Of a stretch of DNA of 64,000 nucleotides, positions 18,058 through 28,500 are shown one piece after another. The notes below the pieces were generated by a model that worked only from the letters and a program-made list of their open reading frames with translations, had not been told where the DNA came from and searched no databases. Location: contig NZ_JABRWQ010000001.1 in NCBI RefSeq assembly GCF_013249065.1, positions 372,001 through 436,000 on the forward strand. Direction: 5' to 3'. Both the position numbers and the translations under genes were made by a program. This DNA is from Winogradskyella litoriviva. Lineage in GTDB: Bacteria > Bacteroidota > Bacteroidia > Flavobacteriales > Flavobacteriaceae. Position 1 is the first letter of the stretch. The number at the start of each line of letters is the position of its first letter.

Positions 18058-19674
18058 TTAAAAAGCATAACGTTGTGGTCCTCCACGTCTTACTTCTTCT
18101 GAAGCATAAGACTCAAACTTTTTAAAGTTTTCTCTAAACGCGTTAGATAATTTAAACGCCATTTTATAATAAGCATCATCATCATTCCATGTTGCTCTCG
18201 GACTCAATACTTCAGTTGGTACACCTGGGCAAGTTCTTGGTTGTGCTACACCAAATACAGAGTGAATATGGTAATCATCATAATTATACAATCCTAAATC
18301 TCCATTTAAAGCCGCATTAATCATTGCACGTGTATATTTTAATTTCATACGTGTACCAATGCCATAAGGACCTCCTGTCCAACCCGTATTTACTAACCAT
18401 ACATTTACACCAGCTTCTTGCATTTTTTTGCTCAACATTTTGGCGTATTCTGTAGGATGTAGTGGCATAAAAGGAGCTCCAAAACAAGCAGAAAAACTTG
18501 GAACGGGCTCTACTACGCCTGCTTCAGTACCTGCTACTTTTGCAGTATAACCAGAAATAAAATGATATGCTGCTTGGCTTGGTGTTAACTTAGAAATTGG
18601 AGGTAAAACACCAAATGCATCTGCAGTTAAGAAAAATATATTCTTTGGGTTTTTACCTATAGATGGCTTTCTAATATTATCAATATGGTAAATTGGGTAA
18701 CTTACTCGTGTATTTTGTGTAATAGACGTATCAGCAAAATCTACATTGCCTTTATCATCCATTATTACATTTTCTAAAATTGCACCTTTTTTAATCGCAG
18801 CAAAGATTTCTGGTTCTTGATCTTGAGAAAGATTAATCACTTTAGCGTAACAACCTCCTTCAAAATTAAAAACAGTGTTTTCTTTGGTCCATCCGTGTTC
18901 GTCATCACCAATTAAACTTCTGTTAGGATCCGTAGAAAGTGTAGTTTTTCCAGTGCCTGATAATCCGAAGAAAATTGCTGTATCATCATTTTTACCAACA
19001 TTTGCACTGCAATGCATTGGTAAAGTGTTTTTAAATACCGGAAGTATAAAGTTTAAAGCCGAAAAAATACCTTTTTTAATTTCACCTGTATAACCAGTAC
19101 CACCAATTAAAGCAATTTTTCTAGTAAAATCTAAAATTGCAAAATTGTGTTGACGCGTACCATCTATTTCTGGATCTGCTGTAAAGCCAGGTGCATTTAC
19201 CACAGTCCATTCTGGTGAAAAACCTTCTAATTCAGTTTCCGTAGGACGCAAAAACATGTTGTATGCAAACATATTACTCCAAGGATACTCATTAATAACT
19301 CTAAGATTCATTTTATAATTCTCATCTGCACAAGCGTAACAATCGCGAACATAAACCTCTTTTTCAGACAAGTAACTTACAACTTTGTCGTACAGCTTTT
19401 GAAATTTATCGCTCTCAAATGGAATATTTATATTTCCCCACCAAATCTTCTCTTCGGTAACAGCATCTTTTACAATAAATCTATCCATTGGAGAACGACC
19501 GGTAAATTCGCCTGTGTTAACAGCTATTGCTCCAGAAGAAGATTCTACACCTTGACCTTTAGCAATTGTTTCAGCATGAAGTTCATCCGAAGATAATTGA
19601 TAATTGACTTTTGCATTTTTTATTCCATATTGATCTAACGAAATCGTTTTCGTAAATTGGGTATGGTTTGCCAT
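18058..19674 (-). CDS. pckA: Phosphoenolpyruvate carboxykinase (ATP)
   Basis: This 538-residue ATP-type PEPCK converts oxaloacetate plus ATP to PEP, CO2 and ADP, the entry step of gluconeogenesis. It contains FTGRSPMDRFIV (57-68), the kinase-1a P-loop GLSGTGKTTLS (237-247), the metal-binding IGDDEHGW that follows, and the C-terminal NTGWTGG and GTRMKLKYTRAM regions. Length is normal. It is monocistronic, and the start MANHTQFTKTISL is the only sensible one. Confidence 0.97.
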   Translation of the reverse strand: MANHTQFTKTISLDQYGIKNAKVNYQLSSDELHAETIAKGQGVESSSGAIAVNTGEFTGRSPMDRFIVKDAVTEEKIWWGNINIPFESDKFQKLYDKVVSYLSEKEVYVRDCYACADENYKMNLRVINEYPWSNMFAYNMFLRPTETELEGFSPEWTVVNAPGFTADPEIDGTRQHNFAILDFTRKIALIGGTGYTGEIKKGIFSALNFILPVFKNTLPMHCSANVGKNDDTAIFFGLSGTGKTTLSTDPNRSLIGDDEHGWTKENTVFNFEGGCYAKVINLSQDQEPEIFAAIKKGAILENVIMDDKGNVDFADTSITQNTRVSYPIYHIDNIRKPSIGKNPKNIFFLTADAFGVLPPISKLTPSQAAYHFISGYTAKVAGTEAGVVEPVPSFSACFGAPFMPLHPTEYAKMLSKKMQEAGVNVWLVNTGWTGGPYGIGTRMKLKYTRAMINAALNGDLGLYNYDDYHIHSVFGVAQPRTCPGVPTEVLSPRATWNDDDAYYKMAFKLSNAFRENFKKFESYASEEVRRGGPQRYAF

Positions 19675-19739
19675 AATTTTTTTGTTGTTTAGTTCTACAA
19701 AACTATAATTTTATTTTGAAACAGCCCATTTCAAAAACT

Positions 19740-20129
19740 TTAATCGACTTTATTTCTTATAATATCGACTAACATCACTATCCAAGACAGAATTAATAAT
19801 AATCCACCAACAGGTGTAATTAAAGCAATTGTTTTAAAATTGAATGTTGTGAGCATATTTGTGGCCAATCCATATATAGAGCCAGAAAAGAAAATAACAC
19901 CACAAATCACTAAATAAAATAGGATCTTCTTTGTTTTTAAACTTACAAAAGTTGTTCCGCCTAAAATTAATAGAAAAAATGCATGATACATTTGATAACG
20001 CACACCAGTTTCAAAAGTCTTAATAGCATCAGCATCAATTAGTTTTGTTAATCCATGGGCTGCAAATGCACCCAAAACAATCCCAATTATTCCTAGTATT
20101 GTACCTGTAATTAAAAGTTTTTTATTCAT
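19740..20129 (-). CDS. DUF423 family small membrane protein
   Basis: This 129-residue protein has four hydrophobic helices. It has the DUF423 hallmarks LGAFAAHGLT near the N-terminus, FETGVRYQMYHAFFLL, and GSIYGLATN with a C-terminal TPVGGLLLILSW. The ATG at 20129 is preferred over a longer frame beginning at 20150, which would put charged residues before the first helix. It is an inner-membrane protein of unknown function, transcribed divergently from the saccharopine dehydrogenase gene. Confidence 0.88.
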   Translation of the reverse strand: MNKKLLITGTILGIIGIVLGAFAAHGLTKLIDADAIKTFETGVRYQMYHAFFLLILGGTTFVSLKTKKILFYLVICGVIFFSGSIYGLATNMLTTFNFKTIALITPVGGLLLILSWIVMLVDIIRNKVD

Positions 20130-20198
20130 AATTAGTGCGCTTTTGCCCAAAAATACCTTTAGTATTTCTTACATTCGTGTATTACAAAATTAGTTATA

Positions 20199-21563
20199 AT
20201 GCGAAAGATTTTAATCATTGGTGCAGGTAAATCCTCTTCTTATCTCATAAAATATTTACTTGATAAATCTCAATCAGAAAATCTACATATTACTATTGGA
20301 GATTTAAATGTTGAGAACGCTAAAAAATTAGTAGGCACACACCCAAATACCACCATAATCCATTTAGATGTATTTAATGCAGAATCTAGAACTAAGGCTG
20401 TAAAACAAGCTGATATTGTGGTTTCTATGTTACCAGCTCGTTTTCATATAGAAGTTGCTAAAGACTGTATTTCTTATAAAAAACATATGGTAACCGCTTC
20501 TTATATAAGTAAAGAAATGCAAGCCTTAGATAATGATGCCAAAGCCAATAATCTCATTTTTATGAATGAAATTGGTGTGGATCCAGGTATTGACCACATG
20601 AGTGCTATGCAAGTAATTGACAGTATTAGAGATAAAGGCGGAAAAATGATTTTGTTTGAATCCTTTACAGGCGGATTAGTAGCACCTGAAAGCGATAACA
20701 ATCTTTGGAATTATAAATTTACATGGAACCCAAGAAATGTAGTCGTCGCAGGACAAGGAGGTGCAGCCAAATTTTTACAAGAAAACCAATTTAAATACAT
20801 TCCGTATGATCGTTTATTTAGACGAACAGAATTTTTAGATGTTGATGACTATGGTCGTTTTGAGGCTTATGCAAATAGAGACTCTTTAAAATATCAGCAT
20901 GTTTATGGTTTAGATCATGCTAAAACACTTTATCGTGGTACCATGCGACGTGTTGGTTTTAGTAGAGCATGGCATGTTTTTGTGCAATTAGGAATGACGG
21001 ACGATAGCTACACAATAGATGATAGTATAAACATGAGTTATAGAGATTTTGTTAATGCTTTCTTGCCATACAGCCCAACTGATTCTGTAGAACTTAAATT
21101 TAGACACGCGCTAAAAATTGATCAAGATGATATAGTTTGGGACAAGTTTTTAGAACTCGACATTTTTAATTCTGAAAAAATGGTAGAATTAGACAAGGCA
21201 ACACCTGCTCAAATTCTACAAAAAATATTAATGGATAGCTGGACGCTTAGTCCAGAAGATAAAGATATGATTGTTATGTATCATAAATTTGGATATGAAT
21301 TAAATGGAAAAAAATATCAGATTGATTCCACTATGGTAACACTTGGTAACGACCAAACCTATACAGCAATGTCAAAAACAGTAGGTCTACCAGTTGCCAT
21401 AGCAACTTTGGCTATACTTAATGGTAAGATAAAAACACCAGGAGTACAAATACCAATTACAAAAGAGGTTTACACTCCTATTTTAAAAGAATTAGAATCT
21501 TATGATATTGTTTTTAAAGAACATAAGGTACCATATTTGGGTTATAATCCTTTAAATCTTTAA
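20199..21563 (+). CDS. Saccharopine dehydrogenase family protein
   Basis: The 454-residue protein has an N-terminal NAD(P) Rossmann domain (ILIIGAGKSSSYLIKYL) and the conserved VVSMLPARFHIEVAKDC. GVDPGIDHMSA and a C-terminal catalytic domain with FESFTGGL and YEGTMRR-like (YRGTMRRVGF) motifs follow. These fit the saccharopine reductase (glutamate-forming) family, which in eukaryotes splits saccharopine in lysine metabolism. In Bacteroidota the homologue probably acts in lysine catabolism, though the exact reaction is not proven. An Lrp/AsnC regulator gene follows after one terminator. Confidence 0.85.
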   Translation: MRKILIIGAGKSSSYLIKYLLDKSQSENLHITIGDLNVENAKKLVGTHPNTTIIHLDVFNAESRTKAVKQADIVVSMLPARFHIEVAKDCISYKKHMVTASYISKEMQALDNDAKANNLIFMNEIGVDPGIDHMSAMQVIDSIRDKGGKMILFESFTGGLVAPESDNNLWNYKFTWNPRNVVVAGQGGAAKFLQENQFKYIPYDRLFRRTEFLDVDDYGRFEAYANRDSLKYQHVYGLDHAKTLYRGTMRRVGFSRAWHVFVQLGMTDDSYTIDDSINMSYRDFVNAFLPYSPTDSVELKFRHALKIDQDDIVWDKFLELDIFNSEKMVELDKATPAQILQKILMDSWTLSPEDKDMIVMYHKFGYELNGKKYQIDSTMVTLGNDQTYTAMSKTVGLPVAIATLAILNGKIKTPGVQIPITKEVYTPILKELESYDIVFKEHKVPYLGYNPLNL

Positions 21564-21589
21564 TTAATAATTAGAGAGATAATTAGCAC

Positions 21590-21618
21590 AAAGCGTTTCA
21601 ATTTGAAACGCTTTTTTT
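21590..21618 (+). terminator. Terminator after the saccharopine dehydrogenase gene
   Basis: AAAGCGTTTC (21590-21599) pairs with GAAACGCTTT (21605-21614) around 5 nt and is followed by further T residues, separating this gene from the lrp-like gene. Confidence 0.82.
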
Positions 21619-21652
21619 ATCTTTAACTTTCAAATTTACAGAAGTAACACTA

Positions 21653-22123
21653 ATGAAAGTTAACGATAAAGGCATTTACATTGATGGTATTGATAAAAAG
21701 ATATTGCGTGCATTAATGGAAGATGCGAGAACACCTATTCTTGAAATTGCCAGAAATGTCGGTATTTCTGGTGCAGCCATTCATCAACGGTTAAAAAAAC
21801 TTGAAAAATCTGGTCTCTTGTCAGGTTCTAAATTTATTATTAATCCAAAGGCATTAGGATATACAACGATGGCTTTTGTTGGTGTTTATTTAGATAAAGC
21901 CGTTAGTAATCCGGAAGCGGTAAAACAATTACAAAAGATTCCAGAGGTTATAGAATGTCATTATACTACAGGTCATTGGAGTATTTTTATTAAAATATTA
22001 GCCAAAGACAATGAACATTTAATGTACGTACTAAATTCTCAAATACAAAGTATTAAAGGTGTTTCTAGAACAGAAACATTTATCTCTTTACAAGAACAAA
22101 TTAACCGACAAATTAAGATTTAA
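21653..22123 (+). CDS. Lrp/AsnC family transcriptional regulator
   Basis: The 156-residue protein has an N-terminal winged helix-turn-helix (IDKKILRALMEDARTPILEI, then GISGAAIHQRLKKLEKSG) and a C-terminal RAM ligand-binding domain (IPEVIECHYTTGHWSIFIKI). Lrp/AsnC proteins are amino-acid-responsive DNA-binding octamers or dimers. The neighbouring saccharopine dehydrogenase gene makes lysine or a derivative a reasonable guess for the effector. A terminator separates the two genes, so regulation would act in trans or on both promoters. Confidence 0.93.
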   Translation: MKVNDKGIYIDGIDKKILRALMEDARTPILEIARNVGISGAAIHQRLKKLEKSGLLSGSKFIINPKALGYTTMAFVGVYLDKAVSNPEAVKQLQKIPEVIECHYTTGHWSIFIKILAKDNEHLMYVLNSQIQSIKGVSRTETFISLQEQINRQIKI

Positions 22124-22140
22124 AAAATAAAAAACTCCTT

Positions 22141-23178
22141 TTATGGCGCAGGATTTGGAATCTCTGCATGCACTGTATCTATAGCTTTCATTACCTCATC
22201 AGACAAAGAAATATTAATACTTTCAATATTTTCTTTTAGCTGGTTAATACTTGTTGCTCCAATAATATTACTTGTTAAAAATGGTCTTTTGTTTACAAAA
22301 GCTAAAGACATTTGCGCAAGAGACATATTATTATCTTCAGCAATTTTTAAGTAGCGTTTGGTAGCTTCTGTAGATTGCTTACTACTGTATCTAGAAAATC
22401 TTGGGAATAAATTTAACCTAGAATTTTCCGTAGCCAAACCTTTTACATATTTACCAGATAATACGCCAAATGCCATTGGTGAATATGCAAGTAACCCAAT
22501 ATTTTCTCTATAGGACACTTCTGCTAAATCACCTTCAAAAACTCTATTAATTAGAGAATAGGCGTTTTGTATGGTAATCATTCTAGGTAGACTATGTTTT
22601 TTAGACTCTTCTAAATAACGCATAGTTCCCCAAGCCTTCTCATTAGAAATACCAACTTGTCTTATTTTTCCAGCCTTAATAATTTCATCTAGATTGTAGA
22701 GAATTTCGTTAAAATTATCTGCCCATTCATCATCTGTATTATGCTTATAATCTCTTACTCCAAAATAATTGGTGTCGCGCTCAGGCCAATGTAATTGGTA
22801 CAAATCAATATAATCTGTTTGCAAACGTTTTAGGCTATTATTTACAGCTTCATGCAGTGCCTCTTTACTAAAACCATTAGTTCTAATATGTGCAGTATAA
22901 TCTCCCGTACCTGCAATTTTTGATGCCAAAACAACTTTATCTCTTTGCCCTGTTTTTGCAAACCAATTTCCAATAATTCGTTCAGTTTCACCATAAGTTT
23001 CCTTTGTTGCTGGCACAGGATATAACTCTGCTACATCAAAGAAATTAACACCATTGTTTAGTGCATAATCCATTTGAGCAAAACCTTCGTCTTGGGTGTT
23101 TTGGTTTCCCCAAGTCATAGTACCAAGGCATATTTTACTAACTTTTATATCTGTATTTGGTAGAGTTGTGTATTTCAT
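22141..23178 (-). CDS. Aldo/keto reductase
   Basis: The 345-residue TIM-barrel oxidoreductase starts at ATG 23178; an upstream GTG at 23184 is less likely. The catalytic tetrad is visible: Asp48 and Tyr53 (FFDVAELY), Lys87 (LASKIAG) and His130 (LYQLHWPE). It reduces carbonyls with NADPH, and the sequence resembles the Tas/YghZ-type group. It is single-gene, and its start is preceded by a small hairpin (TCCCA/TGGGA, 23186-23201). The physiological substrate is unknown. Confidence 0.93.
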   Translation of the reverse strand: MKYTTLPNTDIKVSKICLGTMTWGNQNTQDEGFAQMDYALNNGVNFFDVAELYPVPATKETYGETERIIGNWFAKTGQRDKVVLASKIAGTGDYTAHIRTNGFSKEALHEAVNNSLKRLQTDYIDLYQLHWPERDTNYFGVRDYKHNTDDEWADNFNEILYNLDEIIKAGKIRQVGISNEKAWGTMRYLEESKKHSLPRMITIQNAYSLINRVFEGDLAEVSYRENIGLLAYSPMAFGVLSGKYVKGLATENSRLNLFPRFSRYSSKQSTEATKRYLKIAEDNNMSLAQMSLAFVNKRPFLTSNIIGATSINQLKENIESINISLSDEVMKAIDTVHAEIPNPAP

Positions 23179-23268
23179 CTTCACTTCCCATGAGAGTGGG
23201 ACTCTTTTTTAATTAAACTTTTCTAATAATGTAATAATAATAAGAAGACCTTTCTGTTTTAAAAAAAG

Positions 23269-23694
23269 CTAATCCTCTTCATCAAGTATATTTGCTATAG
23301 CTTTTAATCTTAGTTTAGTTAATTCAACCATTGAACTCATATATATAATGGCTTCGACGTGGCCTTTAAATCCATCTGATTTTAATAAACTTATACTTTT
23401 TCTTTCAGCTTCCCAATTCTTTTGGTAATCTAGAAAGATAGATTTTAAGCTATCATTATTAACTGTATTAACAAATTTATCAAACTTAGAAAGCATTATA
23501 GAATCTACCCTTCTCAATTTTATATTTAAGCAAATTCTAGTTTCAAAATTAGAGCCAGATGTGTTATTACAATCCACCTTTTCTGAATATTTCAAATATG
23601 TTTGCTCTTTAATAAAACCAACATCTTTTGTGTTTTGAGAAAAGCCAAAAAGCATTGAACCAAAAAGCAATTTGTAAAAGATTCTAAATCTCAT
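23269..23694 (-). CDS. Small secreted protein with an LprI-like (DUF1311-like) pattern
   Basis: The 141-residue protein has a signal peptide ending near FGFSQN. The mature part has Cys-Asn-Asn-Thr, then ETRICLNIKLRRVDSIM and later DYQKNWEAERKS. This order of Cys, Cys plus Asp and a Q-x2-W-x3-R motif resembles the lysozyme-inhibitor LprI N-terminal domain, though the match is weak and made by eye. It would be periplasmic. The start overlaps the end of the OmpA-family gene by 11 bases, so both are in one transcript and may be translationally coupled. Confidence 0.6.
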   Translation of the reverse strand: MRFRIFYKLLFGSMLFGFSQNTKDVGFIKEQTYLKYSEKVDCNNTSGSNFETRICLNIKLRRVDSIMLSKFDKFVNTVNNDSLKSIFLDYQKNWEAERKSISLLKSDGFKGHVEAIIYMSSMVELTKLRLKAIANILDEED

Positions 23695-24643
23695 TCAACA
23701 ACTTTGAAATCTCATCTAATTTAGGTGTTAAAATCACTTCAATACGTCTGTTCTTTGCTTTACCATCTGATGTTTCATTAGAGGCTATAGGAGCATATTC
23801 ACCACGACCAGCTGCGGTTAAATTTTCAGGATTTATGGCGTCATTTTCTCTTAAGATATTAACGATTGCTGTTGCACGCTTAGCAGACAAATCCCAATTA
23901 CCACTTAATTGCGCATTGCCTTTATAGGGCACATTATCTGTATGACCTTCTATTAATACAGAGATTTCAGGGTTTTCCGCTAAAACACTACCTAATTGTT
24001 GTACGGCTTGTTTACCTTGGGCACCAACATACCAGCTTCCAGATTCAAACAACAATTTATTTTCCATAGAAATATAAACTTTTCCATTACGTTGTTCAAC
24101 TGTTAATCCTTTACCTTCAAAATTGGTTAATGCTTTAGAAATTGCATCTTTTAATTGTCGCATAGCAGCATCTTTGGAAGCAATAACATTTTCTAATTCA
24201 GCCACACGTTGCGAACGGCTTTCTAATTCCTTTTTTAAGGTATTTAAACGCTCATTCTCAGTTGCTAATGCTAGTTCTTTAGCTTCTAGTTGAGCTAAAA
24301 GCTCTCTGTTTTTCTGCGAATTTTTCGCAATAGAAGCAGAACTATTTTCTTCTAGAGCTTTATATGATGCTTTTAGAGTTTCGAGATTTGCTTTGGCTGC
24401 TGCATAATCTGCTTGAAGCTTATCGCGTTCTGAAACGGCAGATTGATAAGCCGATTCTAATTCATTTAAATCATTGTAAATTTTAGTTTTCTCCTTCTCT
24501 AATTCTGCCATTTCATCGGTAAGTGTTCGATTTTCTTTCTTAAGATTGGCATATTTATCTTCAAGATCCGTATAAATCTGTTTTGACACACATGAAGTAA
24601 ATAATGTAACGATTAATGCAAGTATTGAAAACTTTTTAAACAT
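23684..24643 (-). CDS. OmpA-family lipoprotein with long coiled coil
   Basis: The 319-residue protein has a lipobox ending LFTSCVS (Cys18). A long heptad-rich coiled coil (about 22-165) follows, then an OmpA/MotB peptidoglycan-binding domain (about 195-305) with LIEGHTDNVPY, NWDLSAKRATAIV and AAGRGEYAP. It would tether the outer membrane, or its own coiled coil, to the cell wall. It heads a two-gene unit with the small LprI-like gene. The start is unambiguous. Confidence 0.92.
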   Translation of the reverse strand: MFKKFSILALIVTLFTSCVSKQIYTDLEDKYANLKKENRTLTDEMAELEKEKTKIYNDLNELESAYQSAVSERDKLQADYAAAKANLETLKASYKALEENSSASIAKNSQKNRELLAQLEAKELALATENERLNTLKKELESRSQRVAELENVIASKDAAMRQLKDAISKALTNFEGKGLTVEQRNGKVYISMENKLLFESGSWYVGAQGKQAVQQLGSVLAENPEISVLIEGHTDNVPYKGNAQLSGNWDLSAKRATAIVNILRENDAINPENLTAAGRGEYAPIASNETSDGKAKNRRIEVILTPKLDEISKLLNEI

Positions 24644-24689
24644 GATATATTACTGATATTAAGTTAATTGTATATTAATTTAGTTCATT

Positions 24690-25451
24690 TTAAAAATCTA
24701 ATTCTAATAAAATAGGACAATGATCACTATGTACCGCTTCTGTTAAAATAACGCTACGTTTTATTTTTTCTTGTAAAGGTGTACTTACCATGGCATAATC
24801 TAAACGCCATCCTTTATTATTTGCTCTAGAATTTGCTCTATAACTCCACCAAGAATACTCTTGTCGTTCTGGATGTAAATACCTAAAACTGTCTATAAAT
24901 CCACTATCTATAAAATCACCTAACCACTCTCGTTCTTCTGGCAAAAACCCTGAAACACCTTTCATTTTTGGATTGTGGATATCAATTTCTTCATGACAAA
25001 TATTATAATCACCGCAAATCACCAAATTTGGTATTTCCTTTTGTAAATCATTTAAATAATTATGAATTAAATCCATATACTCAAACTTGTGTGATAATCT
25101 TGCGTCATTAGTGCCAGATGGTAAATACATACTCATTACAGAAACCTCATTGTAATCTACACGGATATTTCTGCCTTCAAAATCCATTGATTCAATTCCT
25201 GTTCCGAATTCTATATGATTAGGTTTAGTTTTACATAAAATTGCAACACCACTGTAGCCTTTTTTCTGTGCGCTAAACCAATAATTGTAACTGTAACCAG
25301 CATCTGAAAACAAATTGAGATCCAATTGTTCTTCCATGGCTTTTATTTCTTGTAAGCAAACCACATCTGGATCTGTTGCTTTTAACCACTCTATAAAACC
25401 TTTATTTAAAGCCGCTCGGATACCATTTACATTATAAGAAACTATTTTCAT
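24690..25451 (-). CDS. xth: Exodeoxyribonuclease III (AP endonuclease)
   Basis: The 253-residue enzyme belongs to the ExoIII/APE1 family. It has Asn7 in SYNVNGIRAA, Glu35 in CLQEIKA, the CGDYNICHEEIDI stretch, and the terminal catalytic SDHCPILLELDF. It cleaves DNA at abasic sites and removes 3' blocks in base-excision repair. Length and all active-site segments are normal. It is transcribed divergently from the large outer-membrane protein gene. Confidence 0.96.
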   Translation of the reverse strand: MKIVSYNVNGIRAALNKGFIEWLKATDPDVVCLQEIKAMEEQLDLNLFSDAGYSYNYWFSAQKKGYSGVAILCKTKPNHIEFGTGIESMDFEGRNIRVDYNEVSVMSMYLPSGTNDARLSHKFEYMDLIHNYLNDLQKEIPNLVICGDYNICHEEIDIHNPKMKGVSGFLPEEREWLGDFIDSGFIDSFRYLHPERQEYSWWSYRANSRANNKGWRLDYAMVSTPLQEKIKRSVILTEAVHSDHCPILLELDF

Positions 25452-25563
25452 GTTGTTATATTCAGATTGACTGCTAAATTAAATAATACGCTACTTTTAC
25501 ACCATTATTTTAAGCATGTTTTAACGATAAAATATTTTTTACTTTAAGCAGTTATAACTTTAC

Positions 25564-28500
25564 ATGAAAATTGCTACTTCCTTTCTATTAATTCTATTTA
25601 GTTTTTTGGGCTTTTCCCAAGAACAGAATAGTGTTTTTAGACAAAAGAAAATAGCCGTAAAAGATTCTATTATCATTGACTCAATGAGTATTAATCCTTC
25701 AAGATTCATTGTTAAAACTAAAGAGAATATAATTATAGATTCTACTTTGTATACTGTAGATTTTGCAAAAGCTATTTTACGCTTTAAACAACCTACGGAA
25801 ATTGACACTATAAAAATAGAGTATTTGCGCTATCCTCAATTTCTAACTAAAGTATATAAACAATTAGATAAAGATGTCATTGTACAACGTTCTTCAGAAT
25901 TTAGAAAACTATATCAACTTCAAAATACATCTAAAAAAAACACCTATACACCTTTTGATGGTTTAACAACATCAGGCAGTATCTCTAGAGGAATTACCAT
26001 TGGCAACAATCAAAATTCAGTGTTAAATAGTGAACTCGATTTACAGATTTCAGGTAAACTAAGCGATAAAGTATCACTAAGGGCATCCATACAAGATGCT
26101 AATATTCCGTTGCAAGAAAGTGGCTATTCCCAACGTTTAGATGAGTTTGACCAAGTTTTTATTGAGTTATTTAGTGATGATTGGAATATAAGAGCTGGTG
26201 ATATAGACCTCATTGACACTAAAAGCTATTTTGCCAATTTTTCAAAACGCGTTCAAGGTTTATTGGTTAATGCTAATTTAAGCGATAAAACTTCTGTTTT
26301 TGCTTCTGGTGTATTAGTTAGAGGTCAATTTACTACAACGCAATTTACAGCACAAGAAGGTAACCAAGGTCCATATAAGTTAAGCGGCTCAAATAATGAA
26401 TTATACGTTCTTATTGTTTCTGGTAGCGAAACTGTTTACGTTAATGGTGTGCCTCTAGAACGTGGCGAAAACAATGATTATATTATAGATTATAATGCTG
26501 GTGAAATTATTTTTAACTCTACATTTCCTATTACTTCCGAAATGCGAATTACAGTAGATTACCAATTTAGTGAACGTAACTATTCTAGATTTACAGTTTT
26601 TGGCGGTGCAAATTATAATACGGATAAACTAAAACTAAAAGTATCTGTCTATTCTGAAAGCGATGCCAAAAATCAACCTTTACAACAAAATTTATCTACA
26701 GAACAAACACAAATTTTAGCAAATGCTGGTGATAACCAAGATTTAATGATTGCGCCTTCTGCATCATTAACTTCTTATTCTGATAATAGGATTTTGTATA
26801 AAAAAGAACAATTAGGTACTGAAGAGATTTTTGTATTTTCAAATAACCCAGAAGACGAATTGTATAGTGTTAGTTTTACATTAGTTGGTGATAACCAAGG
26901 TAATTATGTGTTAAGCAACACCAATGCTATTAATAATATTTACCAATATATTGCTCCAATAGCAGGAGTTCCACAAGGAAATTACGATCCCATTACCCAA
27001 CTTGTTGCACCAGAACGTTTACAAATTGCAGTACTTAACGGACAATTTAAACCTTCTGAAAAAACAGATGTCTTTTTTGAATTTGCAGGAAGTAAAAAAG
27101 ACGATAATTTATTTTCAAATTTAGACGATGGAAATAATGATGGTTATGCCGGGAAATTAACCTTGAAACAAAAGTTAATACATTCTGATAGCCTTTGGAA
27201 TTTATCTGCTTCTGTTGATGCAGATTTTATACAGAAGAATTTTAATTCTATTCAACGTTTATATAGAGCAGAATTTAACAGAGATTGGAATTTAGACACC
27301 TCTGAATCTACAGGCGAGCTTATTGATTATGGCAATCAATTATTATTTTCTTCAGGTTTACGATTATCTCACTCCAAAAAAGGAATTGTTAGTTATAATT
27401 TTGAACATTTAAATTTTTCTGAAAACTTCAATGGAAACAGACATAGTGTTACTACCAATTTGCGTTTAGGCGATTTTACTATATATTCAAATTCAAGCTT
27501 TTTAAACAACGAAAGTTCCATCCATAGTTCTAAGTTTTTAAGGTCTTTTAATCGTCTGGTATATGGCAAAAATAATAAATGGTCTGGTGTAGAATTTAAA
27601 ACCGAAGACAATGAACAGCGCTCTAAAACAATTAATGAATTAACTGAATTAAGTCAAAAATTCAATTCTTATGAGGCCTTTGTTGGTATTGGAGACAGCA
27701 CCAAAGTTTATGCAGAAGTTGGTTATATAAAACGCTTTAATGATAGTTTAAGAAATAATAAAGTAGAACGCGTTAATAGCTCTAATACCTATTACTTAAA
27801 ATCGAGATTAATTCAAAATAAAAACACAACGCTTCAGTTATTTGCAAATTATAGAGATTTAAAATCCGAAGATAATACTGTAGAAGACGAGCAAAGTCTG
27901 AATAGCAGATTGAATTTTAATCAAAAATTATTCAAAAACCTCATCATTTTAAACACTAGTTTCGAGACCAATTCCGGAACCTTAGCACAGCAAGATTTTA
28001 CGTATGTAGAAGTTGAAGCAGGCCAAGGTGCTTACACATGGATAGATTATAACGAGAACAGCATACAAGAACTAGATGAGTTTGAAATTGCTCAATTTGC
28101 AGACCAAGGCAGTTATATTAGAGTGCTTTTGCCTAACCAAGTTTATTTACAAACGCACCAAAATCGATTTGGGCAAACCATGACAATAAATCCACAACCA
28201 TGGCGTGTTTCTAAAAATAAATTCAAACAATTTTGGTCCCATTTTTATAACCAGGCGTCATTTATTGTAGATAGTAAAAAGTTTAAGAATGGTAGTTCTT
28301 TTAATTTAAATCCCTTTGAAGCCTTAAAAAAAGATTTAGACACTGAAGATTTTGCGTCCTTAAATTATAGTGTAAGAAATGTGTTGTTTTTTAACAGAGG
28401 GAAACAGCGTTATACAACGTCTTATACTTACTTAACTAATAAAAGCAGAAATCTACTATCTATAGGATTTCAACAAAATGAAACCAACAGTCATCAGCTT

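Noticed and set aside
23186..23201. Small hairpin TCCCA/TGGGA with a T run on the plus strand, near the aldo/keto reductase start
   Set aside because: Five base pairs only, and no plus-strand gene lies upstream, so I do not call it a terminator.
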